DNA of 64,000 bases from an uncultured Collinsella sp. (GCA_900541645.1 UQKQ01000001.1:1-64000); one strand, 5' to 3'. Numbered from the stretch's first letter, positions 17,224 to 25,845 are shown. The notes: generated by a model from the letters alone, not told the origin. Made by a program: numbers and translations.

Positions 17224-17865
17224 ATGGCACTTGAGAAGATCGACATCGACACCCTCGACCCGGCGGCGACCATTGTCGTGGCAACGGGCAACGCCCATAA
17301 GCTCACCGAGATCGAGGCCATTTTAGGCAAGGTCATGCCCGAGGTTCGCTTTGTGGCGCTCGGCCAGCTGGGCGATTTTGAGGACCCCGAGGAAAACGGC
17401 ACGACGTTTTTGGAGAACGCCATCATCAAGGCGCAGGCTGCCGTCGAAGAGACGGGGCTCATGGCCATCGCCGACGATTCTGGCTTGGTCGTCGACGCGC
17501 TTGACGGCGAGCCGGGCGTGTATAGCGCGCGCTATGCGGGCGTGCACGGAGACGATGCCGCCAACAACGCCAAGCTTCTCGTTAACCTGGAAGGCGTGGC
17601 GGACGAGGACCGCACCGCGCGCTTTATGAGCGTCGTTGCGCTTATCGACACGGATGGTCTGGTCACCTATGGCGAGGGCGCCTGCGAGGGCGTTATCGCA
17701 CACGAGGGCCGCGGCGATCACGGCTTTGGCTATGACCCGCTGTTCCTGCCGGTCGACACGCCGGGCAAGACCATGGCCGAGCTGACGGCGGACGAGAAGA
17801 ACGCCATCAGCCATCGTTTCCACGCGCTCGAGCATCTGTCCGCCAAACTGACGGGCGAGGAGTAG
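17224..17865 (+). CDS. rdgB: XTP/dITP diphosphatase (non-canonical purine NTP pyrophosphatase)
   Basis: Removes inosine and xanthosine triphosphates from nucleotide pools. The 213-aa HAM1/RdgB protein shows VVATGNAHKL at the nucleotide-binding N-terminus, ENGTTFLENAIIKA, ADDSGLVVDAL with the metal-binding acids, GEPGVYSARYAG and GFGYDPLF. The sequence before residue 18 is a short extension. AAGGAG precedes ATG 17224. It is followed by dtd after 3 nt, so the two are co-transcribed. Confidence 0.95.
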   Translation: MALEKIDIDTLDPAATIVVATGNAHKLTEIEAILGKVMPEVRFVALGQLGDFEDPEENGTTFLENAIIKAQAAVEETGLMAIADDSGLVVDALDGEPGVYSARYAGVHGDDAANNAKLLVNLEGVADEDRTARFMSVVALIDTDGLVTYGEGACEGVIAHEGRGDHGFGYDPLFLPVDTPGKTMAELTADEKNAISHRFHALEHLSAKLTGEE

Positions 17866-17868
17866 ACC

Positions 17869-18315
17869 GTGCGTGCGGTGGTGCAGCGCGTACTCAACGC
17901 CGGCGTGACGGTCGACGGCGAGTGCGTGGGCAAAATTGGGCGCGGCTATCTGGTGCTGCTGGGCGTGGGCCACGGCGACACGCGCGCCGAGGCCGATAAG
18001 CTGTGGGGCAAGCTCCGCGGCTTGCGCATTAACGAGGACGAGAACGGCAAGACCAACCTGGCACTTGCCGATGTCGACGGCGAGGTTCTCGTAGTGTCGC
18101 AGTTCACGCTGTTCGCCGATTGCCGTCACGGCCGCCGCCCATCGTTTACGGATGCCGGCGCCCCCGATGTCGCCAACGAGCTCTACGAGTACTTCCTGAC
18201 GCTCGTTCGTCAAGATGTCGAACACGTGGCGCATGGCATCTTTGGCGCCGATATGAAAGTCGACCTCGTCAACGACGGCCCATTCACCATCGTCCTCGAT
18301 ACCGACAATCTGTAA
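17869..18315 (+). CDS. dtd: D-aminoacyl-tRNA deacylase
   Basis: Recycles D-aminoacyl-tRNAs. The 148-aa protein shows MRAVVQRV at the start, SQFTLFADCRHGRRPSF with the catalytic-site SQxT motif near residue 78, and the NDGPFTIVLDT cross-subunit Gly-Pro motif near 137, where many family members have GPVT. GTG 17869 is used as start, 3 nt after the rdgB stop, with the GAGGAG inside the rdgB 3' end as ribosome-binding site. Confidence 0.95.
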   Translation: MRAVVQRVLNAGVTVDGECVGKIGRGYLVLLGVGHGDTRAEADKLWGKLRGLRINEDENGKTNLALADVDGEVLVVSQFTLFADCRHGRRPSFTDAGAPDVANELYEYFLTLVRQDVEHVAHGIFGADMKVDLVNDGPFTIVLDTDNL

Positions 18316-18429
18316 GTAGCCAAATTAGCTACTTGCGCGTGGTCGCAACAGGGTGCTATAGTATTAGAGTTTTGTCTATCTTAGGGGTATTATCCCCTTT
18401 TTGAATTGCACCTTCTGGAGGCCCTGTTC

Positions 18430-18726
18430 ATGGAAGAGATGGAAGTCAATCACGTCGACGACATCCACGAGAAGCTGACCGATATGGTGGGCGATCGCGT
18501 CAAGGTGAAGGCCAACATGGGCCGCACCCGCGTCGTCGAGCGCATGGGCACCATCAAGAGCGTCCACCCCGCCGTCTTTATCGTCGAGGTTGACGAACGT
18601 CGCGGCCGCAAGTCGCGTCAGTCCTACCAGTATATCGATGTCCTCACCGGGCAGGTCGAGCTGTTCGACCCCGAGAGCGGTGAGCACATTTTTACCCCGC
18701 TCGGCAATCAGCTCGAGGAGCACTAA
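18430..18726 (+). CDS. veg: Veg-family protein
   Basis: A 98-aa protein of the Veg family (DUF1021), recognisable by GDRVKVKANMGR, a central IKSVHPAVFIVEV strand pair, and a C-terminal SYQYIDVLTGQVELFDP. In Bacillus the family affects biofilm and sporulation timing by an unsettled mechanism; the role here is unknown. A TTG-initiated upstream extension is rejected in favour of ATG 18430, 9 nt after GGAGG. As in Bacillus, it directly precedes ispE (3-nt gap). A hairpin AAGTAGC/GCTACTT at 18315-18335 separates it from dtd. Confidence 0.9.
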   Translation: MEEMEVNHVDDIHEKLTDMVGDRVKVKANMGRTRVVERMGTIKSVHPAVFIVEVDERRGRKSRQSYQYIDVLTGQVELFDPESGEHIFTPLGNQLEEH

Positions 18727-18728
18727 CG

Positions 18729-19625
18729 GTGACCGATCGGTCCCTGACTCTTTCCGCGCCGGCAAAGATTAACCTCTACCTGGGGGTTCATACCGAGCGC
18801 GATGACCGCGGCTACCACAGGGTCGATTCCCTGATGGCAGCCGTCGGTCTTTCCGATTCCGTGACGGTCGCGCCGGCGCAGGCGCTGACCGTCCAGACGG
18901 TTCCGGCATCAGATTTTCCCATGCAAAAGAATACGGCGTATCGGGCTGCGGTTGCTATGGCCGAGCATTATGGTTGCGAGGCAAACATCTGCGTGACGAT
19001 TGAGAAGCGCATTCCATTGTGCGCCGGCTTGGGCGGCCCCTCGACGGACGCGGCCGCGGTCATTGTCGCCTTGGCGGAGCTCTGGGGAATTGATCGCACC
19101 GACCCCGCGCTCGACGACATTGCGCGGGGTATTGGTGCTGACGTCCCGTTCTTTTTGCACGCGAGCCTTGCGTTCTACGTAGGTGGGGGAGACGTGCTGG
19201 CAACTGAGTATCCCGCGCTGCCCGCAACGCCCGTCGTGTTGGTCAAGCCGCGCGAGGCAAGCGTTTCAACAATTGAAGCCTATCGACGTTTTGACGAGGC
19301 TCCGGTGCCTGCAGACAAGCCCGGCGCGATAGCTTCTGCCTTGCATGCTGGTGATGCCGAGACGGCATATGCGCTCATCCATAACAACCTAGGTGTCATT
19401 TCCGCACAGATGGAGCCGCAGATTCAAACGGTTCTCGATTGGCTGCGTAAACAGGACGGCACCGTTGCTGTAGATGTGTGCGGATCGGGTGCCTGCTCAT
19501 TTGCCATTTGCGACACCGCCGCCACGGCCGAAAGGCTTGCCGACGCTGCCCTGCAAAACGGCTGGTGGTCCTGCGCGACGGAGCTCATTCCCAACACGGT
19601 TCGCATCGAAGTGCCAAAGAAGTAA
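18729..19625 (+). CDS. ispE: 4-diphosphocytidyl-2-C-methyl-D-erythritol kinase
   Basis: GHMP kinase of the MEP isoprenoid pathway, phosphorylating CDP-methylerythritol. The 298-aa chain has SAPAKINLYLGV at the N-terminus, the ATP loop PLCAGLGGPSTDAAA near residue 95 and a C-terminal VCGSGACSFAI motif. GTG 18729 starts 3 nt after veg. ispD and ispF are near 38 kb, so three MEP enzymes are in this window. Confidence 0.95.
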   Translation: MTDRSLTLSAPAKINLYLGVHTERDDRGYHRVDSLMAAVGLSDSVTVAPAQALTVQTVPASDFPMQKNTAYRAAVAMAEHYGCEANICVTIEKRIPLCAGLGGPSTDAAAVIVALAELWGIDRTDPALDDIARGIGADVPFFLHASLAFYVGGGDVLATEYPALPATPVVLVKPREASVSTIEAYRRFDEAPVPADKPGAIASALHAGDAETAYALIHNNLGVISAQMEPQIQTVLDWLRKQDGTVAVDVCGSGACSFAICDTAATAERLADAALQNGWWSCATELIPNTVRIEVPKK

Positions 19626-19674
19626 AAATTTCTCTAGCACACGACGGAAATCTTTGTTACTATAGTCGAGCTAA

Positions 19675-19751
19675 CGGGTTGTGGCTCAGTTTGGTAGAGC
19701 ACTGCGTTCGGGACGCAGGGGTCGCTGGTTCAAATCCAGTCAACCCGACCA
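19675..19751 (+). tRNA. tRNA-Pro (anticodon CGG)
   Basis: Acceptor CGGGTTG/CAACCCG, D-arm GCTCAGTTTGGTAGAGC, anticodon loop TTCGGGA, T-loop TTCAAAT, discriminator A and encoded CCA. A possible -10 (TACTAT, 19659-19664) precedes it. Confidence 0.97.
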
Positions 19752-19761
19752 GAGCATGAGG

Positions 19762-19790
19762 AGGGACCGCTTCTTGCGGTCCCTTTTTTT
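19762..19790 (+). terminator. Intrinsic terminator after tRNA-Pro
   Basis: AGGGACCGC/GCGGTCCCT stem followed by seven T residues. Confidence 0.92.
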
Positions 19791-19863
19791 AGCTATTGTT
19801 GTGATACCGCGATACCCGCGGTATACTCATTCGAGCTTGTCTCGCTGTATTGTGGAGGTCTAC

Positions 19864-20139
19864 ATGTTTGGACTGAGGGCTCCTGAGCTCATCATTATTC
19901 TCGTCGTTGTCCTGATTATCTTCGGGCCCAAGAACCTGCCGAAGCTCGGCAAGTCCCTCGGCTCTACCGTCAAGAATATCCGCGAGGGTATGGAGGGCGA
20001 CGATAAGGCCGAGACCAAGCAGGCCGAGGAGGTCGTGGTCGAGCAGTCCGAGGAGGACAAGGAGATCGCTGAGCTCGAGGCCAAGCTCGCTGCTGCCAAG
20101 AAGAAGCAGGCAGAGGACAGCGACGCGGACGCAGAGTAG
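19864..20139 (+). CDS. tatA: Twin-arginine translocase subunit TatA/E
   Basis: A 91-aa pore-forming component of the Tat system for folded proteins. It has an N-terminal membrane helix (about 5-20), the FGPKNLPKLGKSLG hinge and amphipathic helix, then a highly charged Glu/Lys tail predicted to be coiled coil (about 50-85). ATG 19864 follows TGGAGG. tatC is not adjacent. The gene is monocistronic, bounded by terminators on both sides. Confidence 0.93.
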   Translation: MFGLRAPELIIILVVVLIIFGPKNLPKLGKSLGSTVKNIREGMEGDDKAETKQAEEVVVEQSEEDKEIAELEAKLAAAKKKQAEDSDADAE

Positions 20140-20164
20140 TCCCATCCCTTTGGGGTGAGCACCT

Positions 20165-20197
20165 GACCGGCTTGCCCGCAGGCTAGCCGGTCTTTTT
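20165..20197 (+). terminator. Intrinsic terminator after tatA
   Basis: GACCGGCT/AGCCGGTC stem followed by TTTTT. Confidence 0.88.
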
Positions 20198-20245
20198 CGT
20201 TTTGTTGACAGTTGATTGTTTGATCAGAGTTGGGGAGATATCCGT

Positions 20246-20716
20246 ATGGACGCAAGCCAGATCGTACTGACCGCTGAGGGCCGCCAGAAGCTCGTCGAGG
20301 AGCTCGCTTGGCGTGAGGGCGATTACGCCAAGGAGATCGTCGAGGACATCAAGGAAGCCCGCGCGTTCGGCGACCTTTCGGAGAACTCCGAGTACGATGC
20401 CGCCAAGGACAAGCAGGCCCAGAACGCCGCTCGTATTGCCGAGATCCAGGCCATCCTTGCCAACGCTCAGGTTGCTGCCACCACAGGTGATCTGACCGTC
20501 TCCATCGGTTCCACCGTTTCTCTGATTGATCCCAACGGTGAGGTCATGGAAGTCACGCTCGTCGGTACCACCGAGACCAACTCGCTCGAGCACAAGATTT
20601 CCAACGAGTCTCCGGTCGGCCACGCCATCATCGGTCACGGCGAGGGCGACTCCGTCGAGGTCGTTACGCCTTCCGGCAAGACTCGCGTCTACACCATCGC
20701 CAAGATTGCACGCTAG
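20246..20716 (+). CDS. greA: Transcription elongation factor GreA
   Basis: Rescues backtracked RNA polymerase by stimulating transcript cleavage. The 156-aa protein has the N-terminal coiled coil with the GDLSENSEYDAAKDKQ tip, carrying the acidic residues that enter the polymerase channel, and a C-terminal FKBP-like domain ending VYTIAKI. ATG 20246 follows TGGGGAGAT; an earlier in-frame ATG (20216) lacks a site. It precedes lysS, a frequently conserved neighbour pair. Confidence 0.96.
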   Translation: MDASQIVLTAEGRQKLVEELAWREGDYAKEIVEDIKEARAFGDLSENSEYDAAKDKQAQNAARIAEIQAILANAQVAATTGDLTVSIGSTVSLIDPNGEVMEVTLVGTTETNSLEHKISNESPVGHAIIGHGEGDSVEVVTPSGKTRVYTIAKIAR

Positions 20717-20744
20717 ACCACGGTCCCGCGTAAAGGTATGTTTT

Positions 20745-20777
20745 CGCTCCCTGGGACCGAATCCTGGGGAGCGTTTT
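20745..20777 (+). terminator. Terminator-like hairpin between greA and lysS
   Basis: CGCTCCC and GGGGAGCG flank a 14-nt loop and are followed by TTTTAG. It lies just before the lysS ribosome-binding site, so it could be a terminator or an attenuator. Confidence 0.65.
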
Positions 20778-20795
20778 AGTTTGAGGAGCTAACTT

Positions 20796-22760
20796 ATGGC
20801 AGAGAACCAGAACGCCGCAGATCAGGCATCGACGCTCAACGACGAGCGCGCCACCCGCCTGGCCAAGCGCGCCGCCCTGTTCGAGGCGGGCCAGAACCCC
20901 TATCCCGAGCACTCTGAGCTTGAGGACTACGTTGCCGATATCGAGGCTAAGTACGCCGAGCTTGCCGATGGCGAGGACACCGAGGACGTCGTGAAGATCG
21001 CCGGCCGCGTGGTCGCCAAGCGCGGTCAGGGCAAGATCATGTTCATCGTCGTGCGCGATGCGACTGCCGAGATTCAGCTGTTCTGCCGCATCAACGACAT
21101 GGACGAGGCTGCCTGGAATACGCTCAAGTCCCTCGACCTGGGCGACATCTTGGGCGTGACCGGCGTGGTTGTGCGCACCCAGCGCGGCCAGCTTTCCGTT
21201 GCCCCTAAGAGCGCGACCCTGCTTTCCAAGGCCGTTCGTCCGCTGCCCGAGAAGTTCCACGGTCTTTCCGACAAGGAGACCCGCTATCGCCAGCGCTATG
21301 TCGACCTGATCGCCAACGACGACGTTCGCGAGACCTTCCGTAAGCGTTCGCAGATTCTCTCCACCTTCCGTCGCTTTATGGAGTCCGACGGCTACATGGA
21401 GGTCGAGACCCCCATCCTGCAGACCATCCAGGGTGGTGCCACGGCCAAGCCGTTCATTACCCACTTCAACGCGCTCGATCAGGAGTGCTACCTGCGTATT
21501 GCCACCGAGCTGCACCTCAAGCGCTGCATCGTCGGTGGTTTTGAGCGCGTGTTCGAGATCGGCCGCATCTTCCGTAACGAGGGCATGGACCTTACCCACA
21601 ACCCCGAGTTCACCACGATGGAGGCCTACCGTGCCTTCTCCGACCTCGAGGGCATGAAGGCGCTCGCCCAGGGTGTCATTAAGGCGGCTAACAAGGCCAT
21701 CGGCAACCCCGAGGTCATCGAGTACCAGGGCCAGACCATCGACCTTTCTGGTGAGTGGGCCAGCCGTCCCATGACCGACATCGTCTCCGACGTGCTCGGC
21801 AAGCAGGTCACCATCGACACGCCGGTCGAGGAGCTCGCTGCCGCAGCACGCGAGAAGGGCCTGGAGATCAAGCCCGAGTGGACTGCTGGCAAGATCATCG
21901 CCGAGATTTACGATGAGCTGGGCGAGGACACCATCGTCAACCCCACGTTCGTGTGCGATTACCCCATCGAGGTCAGCCCGCTTGCCAAGCGCTTTGAGGA
22001 CGATCCGCGCCTGACGCACCGCTTTGAGCTGGTTATCGCCGGTCACGAGTACGCCAACGCGTTCTCCGAGCTCAACGACCCGGTCGACCAGGCCGAGCGC
22101 TTTGCCGCCCAGATGGCTGAGAAGGCTGGCGGCGACGACGAGGCCATGGAGTACGACGAGGACTACGTGCGCGCCCTCGAGTACGGTATGCCTCCCGCGG
22201 GCGGCATCGGCATCGGTATCGACCGCGTGGTCATGCTGCTCACCAACCAGGCTTCCATCCGCGACGTGCTACTGTTCCCGCACATGAAGCCCGAGAAGGG
22301 TTTCCAGTCCGGTGCCGCTGCCGCTAAGGCTGCCGAGGCCGGCAACACCGCGAGCCCGTTCGTCAAGCCGCTCAAGCCCACGGTTGATTACTCCAAGATC
22401 GCCGTCGAGCCGCTGTTTGAGGAGTTCGTCGACTTTGATACCTTCTCCAAGAGCGATTTCCGCGCTGTGAAGGTCAAGGCGTGCGAGGCCGTCAAGAAGT
22501 CCAAGAAGCTGCTGAACTTTACGCTCGACGACGGCACTGGCACCGACCGCACCATCCTCTCCGGCATTCACGGTTATTATGAGCCCGAGGACCTGGTCGG
22601 CAAGACTCTGCTCGCCATCACCAACCTGCCTCCGCGCAAGATGATGGGCATTCCCAGCTGCGGCATGCTCATCAGCGCTATCCACGAGGAGGATGGTGAG
22701 GAGCGTCTCAACCTGATCCAGCTCGACGCCTCCATCCCCGCCGGCGCAAAGATGTACTAG
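20796..22760 (+). CDS. lysS: Lysyl-tRNA synthetase, class II, with C-terminal EMAPII/Trbp111-type tRNA-binding domain
   Basis: Charges tRNA-Lys. Residues 1-500 form a normal class II LysRS: N-terminal OB fold, motif 2 FRNEGMDLTHNPEFT near 262-276, and motif 3 GIGIGIDRVVM near 470. The protein is 654 aa against the usual 490-510. After an Ala-rich linker (about 508-530) comes a domain of about 120 residues matching the tRNA-binding OB fold of MetRS C-termini and Trbp111 (DFRAVKVKACEAVKKSKKLL, then VVGKTLLAITNLPPRKMMGI-like and IPSCGMLISA). Such an appended module would raise tRNA affinity. ATG 20796 follows TGAGGAG. Confidence 0.95.
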   Translation: MAENQNAADQASTLNDERATRLAKRAALFEAGQNPYPEHSELEDYVADIEAKYAELADGEDTEDVVKIAGRVVAKRGQGKIMFIVVRDATAEIQLFCRINDMDEAAWNTLKSLDLGDILGVTGVVVRTQRGQLSVAPKSATLLSKAVRPLPEKFHGLSDKETRYRQRYVDLIANDDVRETFRKRSQILSTFRRFMESDGYMEVETPILQTIQGGATAKPFITHFNALDQECYLRIATELHLKRCIVGGFERVFEIGRIFRNEGMDLTHNPEFTTMEAYRAFSDLEGMKALAQGVIKAANKAIGNPEVIEYQGQTIDLSGEWASRPMTDIVSDVLGKQVTIDTPVEELAAAAREKGLEIKPEWTAGKIIAEIYDELGEDTIVNPTFVCDYPIEVSPLAKRFEDDPRLTHRFELVIAGHEYANAFSELNDPVDQAERFAAQMAEKAGGDDEAMEYDEDYVRALEYGMPPAGGIGIGIDRVVMLLTNQASIRDVLLFPHMKPEKGFQSGAAAAKAAEAGNTASPFVKPLKPTVDYSKIAVEPLFEEFVDFDTFSKSDFRAVKVKACEAVKKSKKLLNFTLDDGTGTDRTILSGIHGYYEPEDLVGKTLLAITNLPPRKMMGIPSCGMLISAIHEEDGEERLNLIQLDASIPAGAKMY

Positions 22761-22763
22761 GGG

Positions 22764-22902
22764 GTTACGCGGTTCTACGAACCGCGTAACGGCTCGACGC
22801 TGCGCGGGCCGCATTTGGACAATCTGACGTTCAACTTCAAGGGCGCGACCAGAAGGTCAGCGCCCTTTCGTTTCACGTCACCTTGCCTCAAATGCGGTCC
22901 GC
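22764..22902 (+). terminator. Nested palindromes downstream of lysS
   Basis: Three hairpins occur in a row: GTTACGCGGTTC/GAACCGCGTAAC (22764-22790), an outer 14-bp stem GCGGGCCGCATTTG (22804-22817) pairing with 22889-22902 through one G-T, and inside it AAGGGCGC/GCGCCCTT (22839-22867) followed by TTTCGTTT. The last is the likely lysS terminator. The large palindrome ends 7 bp before the IS110-type element and may be its target. Confidence 0.6.
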
Positions 22903-22909
22903 TCGCTCA

Positions 22910-23187
22910 TATGACCCAATCCACTGTCAAGGGCCACAATGGCCCCGCCGACCGCTTGCAATCGGTCGGCGGGGCCTGCCGTTAAACCCGTCCCGGTCCG
23001 CCCCCGGCATGTCATCGACGCCTTCGGCTCAGTCTCATATCCGCGGATACCGCTCCGGCGGCCCGCAATCCTCTCCTTCGGCGGGGTTCCCCTAGTCTGT
23101 CTTCGCGCATGCGGCGGCCGCCGCGCGCACAGCGAGAACGGGGGTGTCCCCGAAGGCTGCCCGGCTCGCCGGGACGGGGGCTTATGT
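22910..23187 (-). ncRNA. Candidate guide (bridge/seek) RNA region of the IS110-type element
   Basis: The 278 bp between the transposase stop and the element end have no credible gene but are rich in stems. These include a 36-bp hairpin GGCCCCGCCGACCG/CGGTCGGCGGGGCC (22941-22976) and several short GC stems between 23040 and 23175. IS110-family elements encode a structured RNA in a non-coding end that specifies target and donor, and IS1111 members place it after the transposase gene. The assignment is by position and structure only. Confidence 0.4.
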
Positions 23188-23550
23188 CTATTCCGCGCCC
23201 TCCCGGCACATCGTGCCGAGGGCCCACAGCCACCTCACGAGCTCGGCCGCGGTGGCCGCGTTCGCCTTCGCCTGCGGCATCCCGCGGGCGATCATCTCCT
23301 CGCGGCGGCGCAGGAGCCTCTCGGACCCCTTCCTCCCGTGCATCCTTATCTCGAGGGGCACGCCGGAGCCCTTGGGCATCAGCTTCGGCTGGTGGCCGGC
23401 CTGGGCATAGCACCAGGACCCCTCGACAGCCAGCTTCCTGACGAGCGCGTTGCCGGCCCCGCTGATTCCGCCGAGGCGCACGGAGTCCGCGCTCGACCTC
23501 TGCTTCGGGGCGAGGCCGAAGTAGGCCGTCACCTGCCTGCCGGAGCGGAA
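23188..23550 (-). pseudogene. IS110-family transposase, C-terminal part
   Basis: The last 121 codons of the interrupted transposase: the Tnp_20-type domain SGRQVTAYFGLAPKQ...GGISGAGNALVRKLAVEGSW, which supplies the catalytic serine, and the end ...MCREGAE. It joins in frame to the N-terminal part at 25846 if the IS21 element and one 5-bp target copy are removed, giving a 373-aa protein of normal family length. No other damage is visible, so inactivation is due to the insertion alone. Confidence 0.9.
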
Positions 23551-23711
23551 TGTTAGCGCTACTGTAAAAACAACCATTTTGGCCAACGCTCAACAACCAA
23601 TCATGCCAACGCAATCCCGCCATTTGCGCCAACGCATTTTCACCATTTCCACCAACGCCGGGGCTTACGCTTCGATCGACGAGCGAACGATGCTTTCGGG
23701 AGGAGCGGGCC

Positions 23712-24950
23712 GTGGCGGAGAAGAACCTGATCGGAGAGTTGGACATGTACAGGGAAGCGGGCATAAAGCCCAACTTCAGCGACATAGCGAAGCGCTACGG
23801 CAAGGACAGGCACACCGTGGCGTCGTACTGGAGGGCCGAGGGCGGGCGGCCCCACGACGGGCGCGGCGACAGGGCGGGCTCGTTCGACGCGCACATCGAG
23901 GAGGTGGCCGCCAAGGCGCAGCTGCCGGGAGTCACCAAGAAGGGCATCCACGAGTGGCTGCTGCACAGGTATCCCGGCGAGGACCTGGCCGGCTACAACG
24001 CCTTCGCCCAGTTCATGCGCAAGAACGGCATCGCCGTCGGGGCCTCCGGCGGCCCGGAGCCGCACCCGCGCTTCGAGACGCCGCCCGGACTGCAGCTGCA
24101 GTTCGACTGGAAGGAGTCCGTCAAGATGGCGAACCGCGACGGCGAGCTGTTCGAGTTCAACGTGTTCGCGGCGACGCTGGGCCATTCCCGCAGGCACATA
24201 TTCATCCGGTCGAGGACCAGGACGACCGACGACCTGGTCAGGTGCATGTACGCCACGATCGCGAGGCTCGGCGGCGTGCCGCGCGAGTGGGTCACGGACA
24301 ACATGTCCGCCCTGGTGACGGTCAAGGGCGGCCGGCGCCTCAAGGTCCAGCGCGCGTACGAGTTCGCCAAGGCCGCCGGCTTCGAGCTGAAGCTGTGCCG
24401 CCCGCGCAGCCCCCAGACGAAGGGCAAGGTCGAGTCGTCGAACCGCTTCCTGTCGCGGCTCATGGCCTACCAGGGCGACTTCGACGGCTGGGACGACATC
24501 GACGAGATCGTCGCGCGGATCGAGGACGCCAGCAACTCCGAGCCCAACGAGACCACGGGGCTGCCTCCCTCCGCGCTGTTCATGGAGGAGAAGGACGCGC
24601 TGCTGCCCGTCGGCAACCTGCGCGCCCTCGAGGAGGCGATGGGCGACGTGGTGCGCGTGGCCAGGGTGCCGGCCACGATGCTGGTGAGCGCGCACGGCGA
24701 GCCCATGTCGGTGCCCAGGCGCTGCATCGGCAGGCCCGCCCGCATCGTCTGCATGCCCGGCGGCGCGATGGACTGCTACGTCGGCGGCGAGCTGGTGGCC
24801 ACGCACGTGGCGGGCGGGCCGGCCTACGACCCGGCGCACTACGCCGAGGCCATGGCCGGCAAGCGGTGGTTCGGCGACGCCGCCGGCGACATCGAGGCGG
24901 CCGCCGCGGCCAACCTCGGCCTGCTCGACTCGATAGGGGGCTCGCTGTGA
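23712..24950 (+). CDS. istA: IS21 family transposase IstA
   Basis: A 412-aa DDE transposase. The N-terminal helix-turn-helix (about 15-45, SDIAKRYGKDRHTV) is followed by the catalytic core with D in LQFDWKE (about 136), D in WVTDNMSAL (about 197) and E in KGKVESSN (about 240), then a C-terminal beta-rich region. GTG 23712 starts after GGAGCGGGCC. The stop overlaps the istB start (GTGA), giving the coupled production typical of the family. AGG and ATA codons are common, unlike host genes. Confidence 0.93.
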   Translation: MAEKNLIGELDMYREAGIKPNFSDIAKRYGKDRHTVASYWRAEGGRPHDGRGDRAGSFDAHIEEVAAKAQLPGVTKKGIHEWLLHRYPGEDLAGYNAFAQFMRKNGIAVGASGGPEPHPRFETPPGLQLQFDWKESVKMANRDGELFEFNVFAATLGHSRRHIFIRSRTRTTDDLVRCMYATIARLGGVPREWVTDNMSALVTVKGGRRLKVQRAYEFAKAAGFELKLCRPRSPQTKGKVESSNRFLSRLMAYQGDFDGWDDIDEIVARIEDASNSEPNETTGLPPSALFMEEKDALLPVGNLRALEEAMGDVVRVARVPATMLVSAHGEPMSVPRRCIGRPARIVCMPGGAMDCYVGGELVATHVAGGPAYDPAHYAEAMAGKRWFGDAAGDIEAAAAANLGLLDSIGGSL

Positions 24951-25735
24951 GCGCCGCCGTGCAGGCCAGCCCCCTCAACCGCCTGGCGGCCAACCTCGAG
25001 GAGCTGGGGCTCGAGGGCATGGCGTCGTCGGTGCCCGAGTACGTCAGGCTCGTCGCCGACGGGAGGAAGGGCCTGGTCGACGCCATGCTCGAGCTCACCG
25101 ACGCCCAGATAGCCCTCAAGCGGCGCGCCGACGACGAGCGCCGCACGAGGATGGCCAACTTCCCCTACATAAAGACGCTGGCCGACTTCGACTGGGGCTT
25201 CCAGCCGAGCGTGCCGCGCGGGCTGGTCGAGCAGCTGGCCACGCTCGAGTTCATCGACCGCGGCGACAACGTCGTGCTCGTCGGCAGCCCGGGCGTCGGC
25301 AAGACCCACCTGTCGATAGCCATAGGCCACGAGGCGGTGATGGCCCGCAAGCAGGTGTACTTCGCCGACTGCTCGAGGCTGGTCGAGGACCTCAAGCACG
25401 CCTCGGCGAAGGAGGCGCTGGCGCGCAGGATGCGGTTCTACGAGCACTGCAGCCTGCTGATAATAGACGAGCTCGGCTACCTCGATATCGGCAAGGAGGG
25501 CGCCGACCTGCTGTTCCAGCTGGTCAACAGGCGCTACGCGCTAAAGCGGTCGACCATCGTCACGACCAACGTGCCGGTGGGTAGGTGGGGCGACGTGTTC
25601 GGCAGCAACGTCACGGCCTCGGCGGTGGCCGACAGGCTTTGCCGCCATTGCGCGATGATCAAGATAACGGGACGGTCGTACCGCCTGAAGGACGTATCCA
25701 TCGGCGGTGAGGACGGGAAGGAGGAGGGAGCCTAG
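24947..25735 (+). CDS. istB: IS21-like element helper ATPase IstB
   Basis: A 262-aa AAA+ ATPase related to DnaC that selects target DNA and stimulates IstA. Walker A GSPGVGKTH is near residue 109, Walker B LLIIDELGYL near 168, sensor 1 TTNVPVG near 205, and the arginine-rich end ADRLCRHCAMIKITGRSYR is typical. The start GTG overlaps the istA stop. It is full length and undamaged. Confidence 0.94.
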   Translation: MSAAVQASPLNRLAANLEELGLEGMASSVPEYVRLVADGRKGLVDAMLELTDAQIALKRRADDERRTRMANFPYIKTLADFDWGFQPSVPRGLVEQLATLEFIDRGDNVVLVGSPGVGKTHLSIAIGHEAVMARKQVYFADCSRLVEDLKHASAKEALARRMRFYEHCSLLIIDELGYLDIGKEGADLLFQLVNRRYALKRSTIVTTNVPVGRWGDVFGSNVTASAVADRLCRHCAMIKITGRSYRLKDVSIGGEDGKEEGA

Positions 25736-25845
25736 ACGCCGAAAGCGGCGCATCCGCGTTGGCGAATCCGGCGCATCCGCGTTGGCGCGATTGGCGAAAA
25801 TACGTTGGTGAAAATGGTGAAAAATATATTGACGCTAACACGGAA

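Larger units (their letters stand above)
23551..25840 (+). mobile_element. IS21-family insertion sequence (2290 bp), intact
   Basis: Both ends are TGTTAGCG when read inwards (23551 and, reversed, 25840). They are flanked by the 5-bp direct repeat CGGAA (23546-23550 and 25841-25845), the target duplication. Multiple CCAACGC-type repeats lie just inside each end (23582-23655 and 25755-25808), as expected for IstA binding sites. It carries istA and istB with overlapping start and stop and no visible defects, so it may still be active. Confidence 0.93.

Noticed and set aside
22939..23785. Long open frames on both strands over the IS junction
   Set aside because: GC-rich shadows of the transposase fragment and IS21 end; only the IS110-family frame has motifs.
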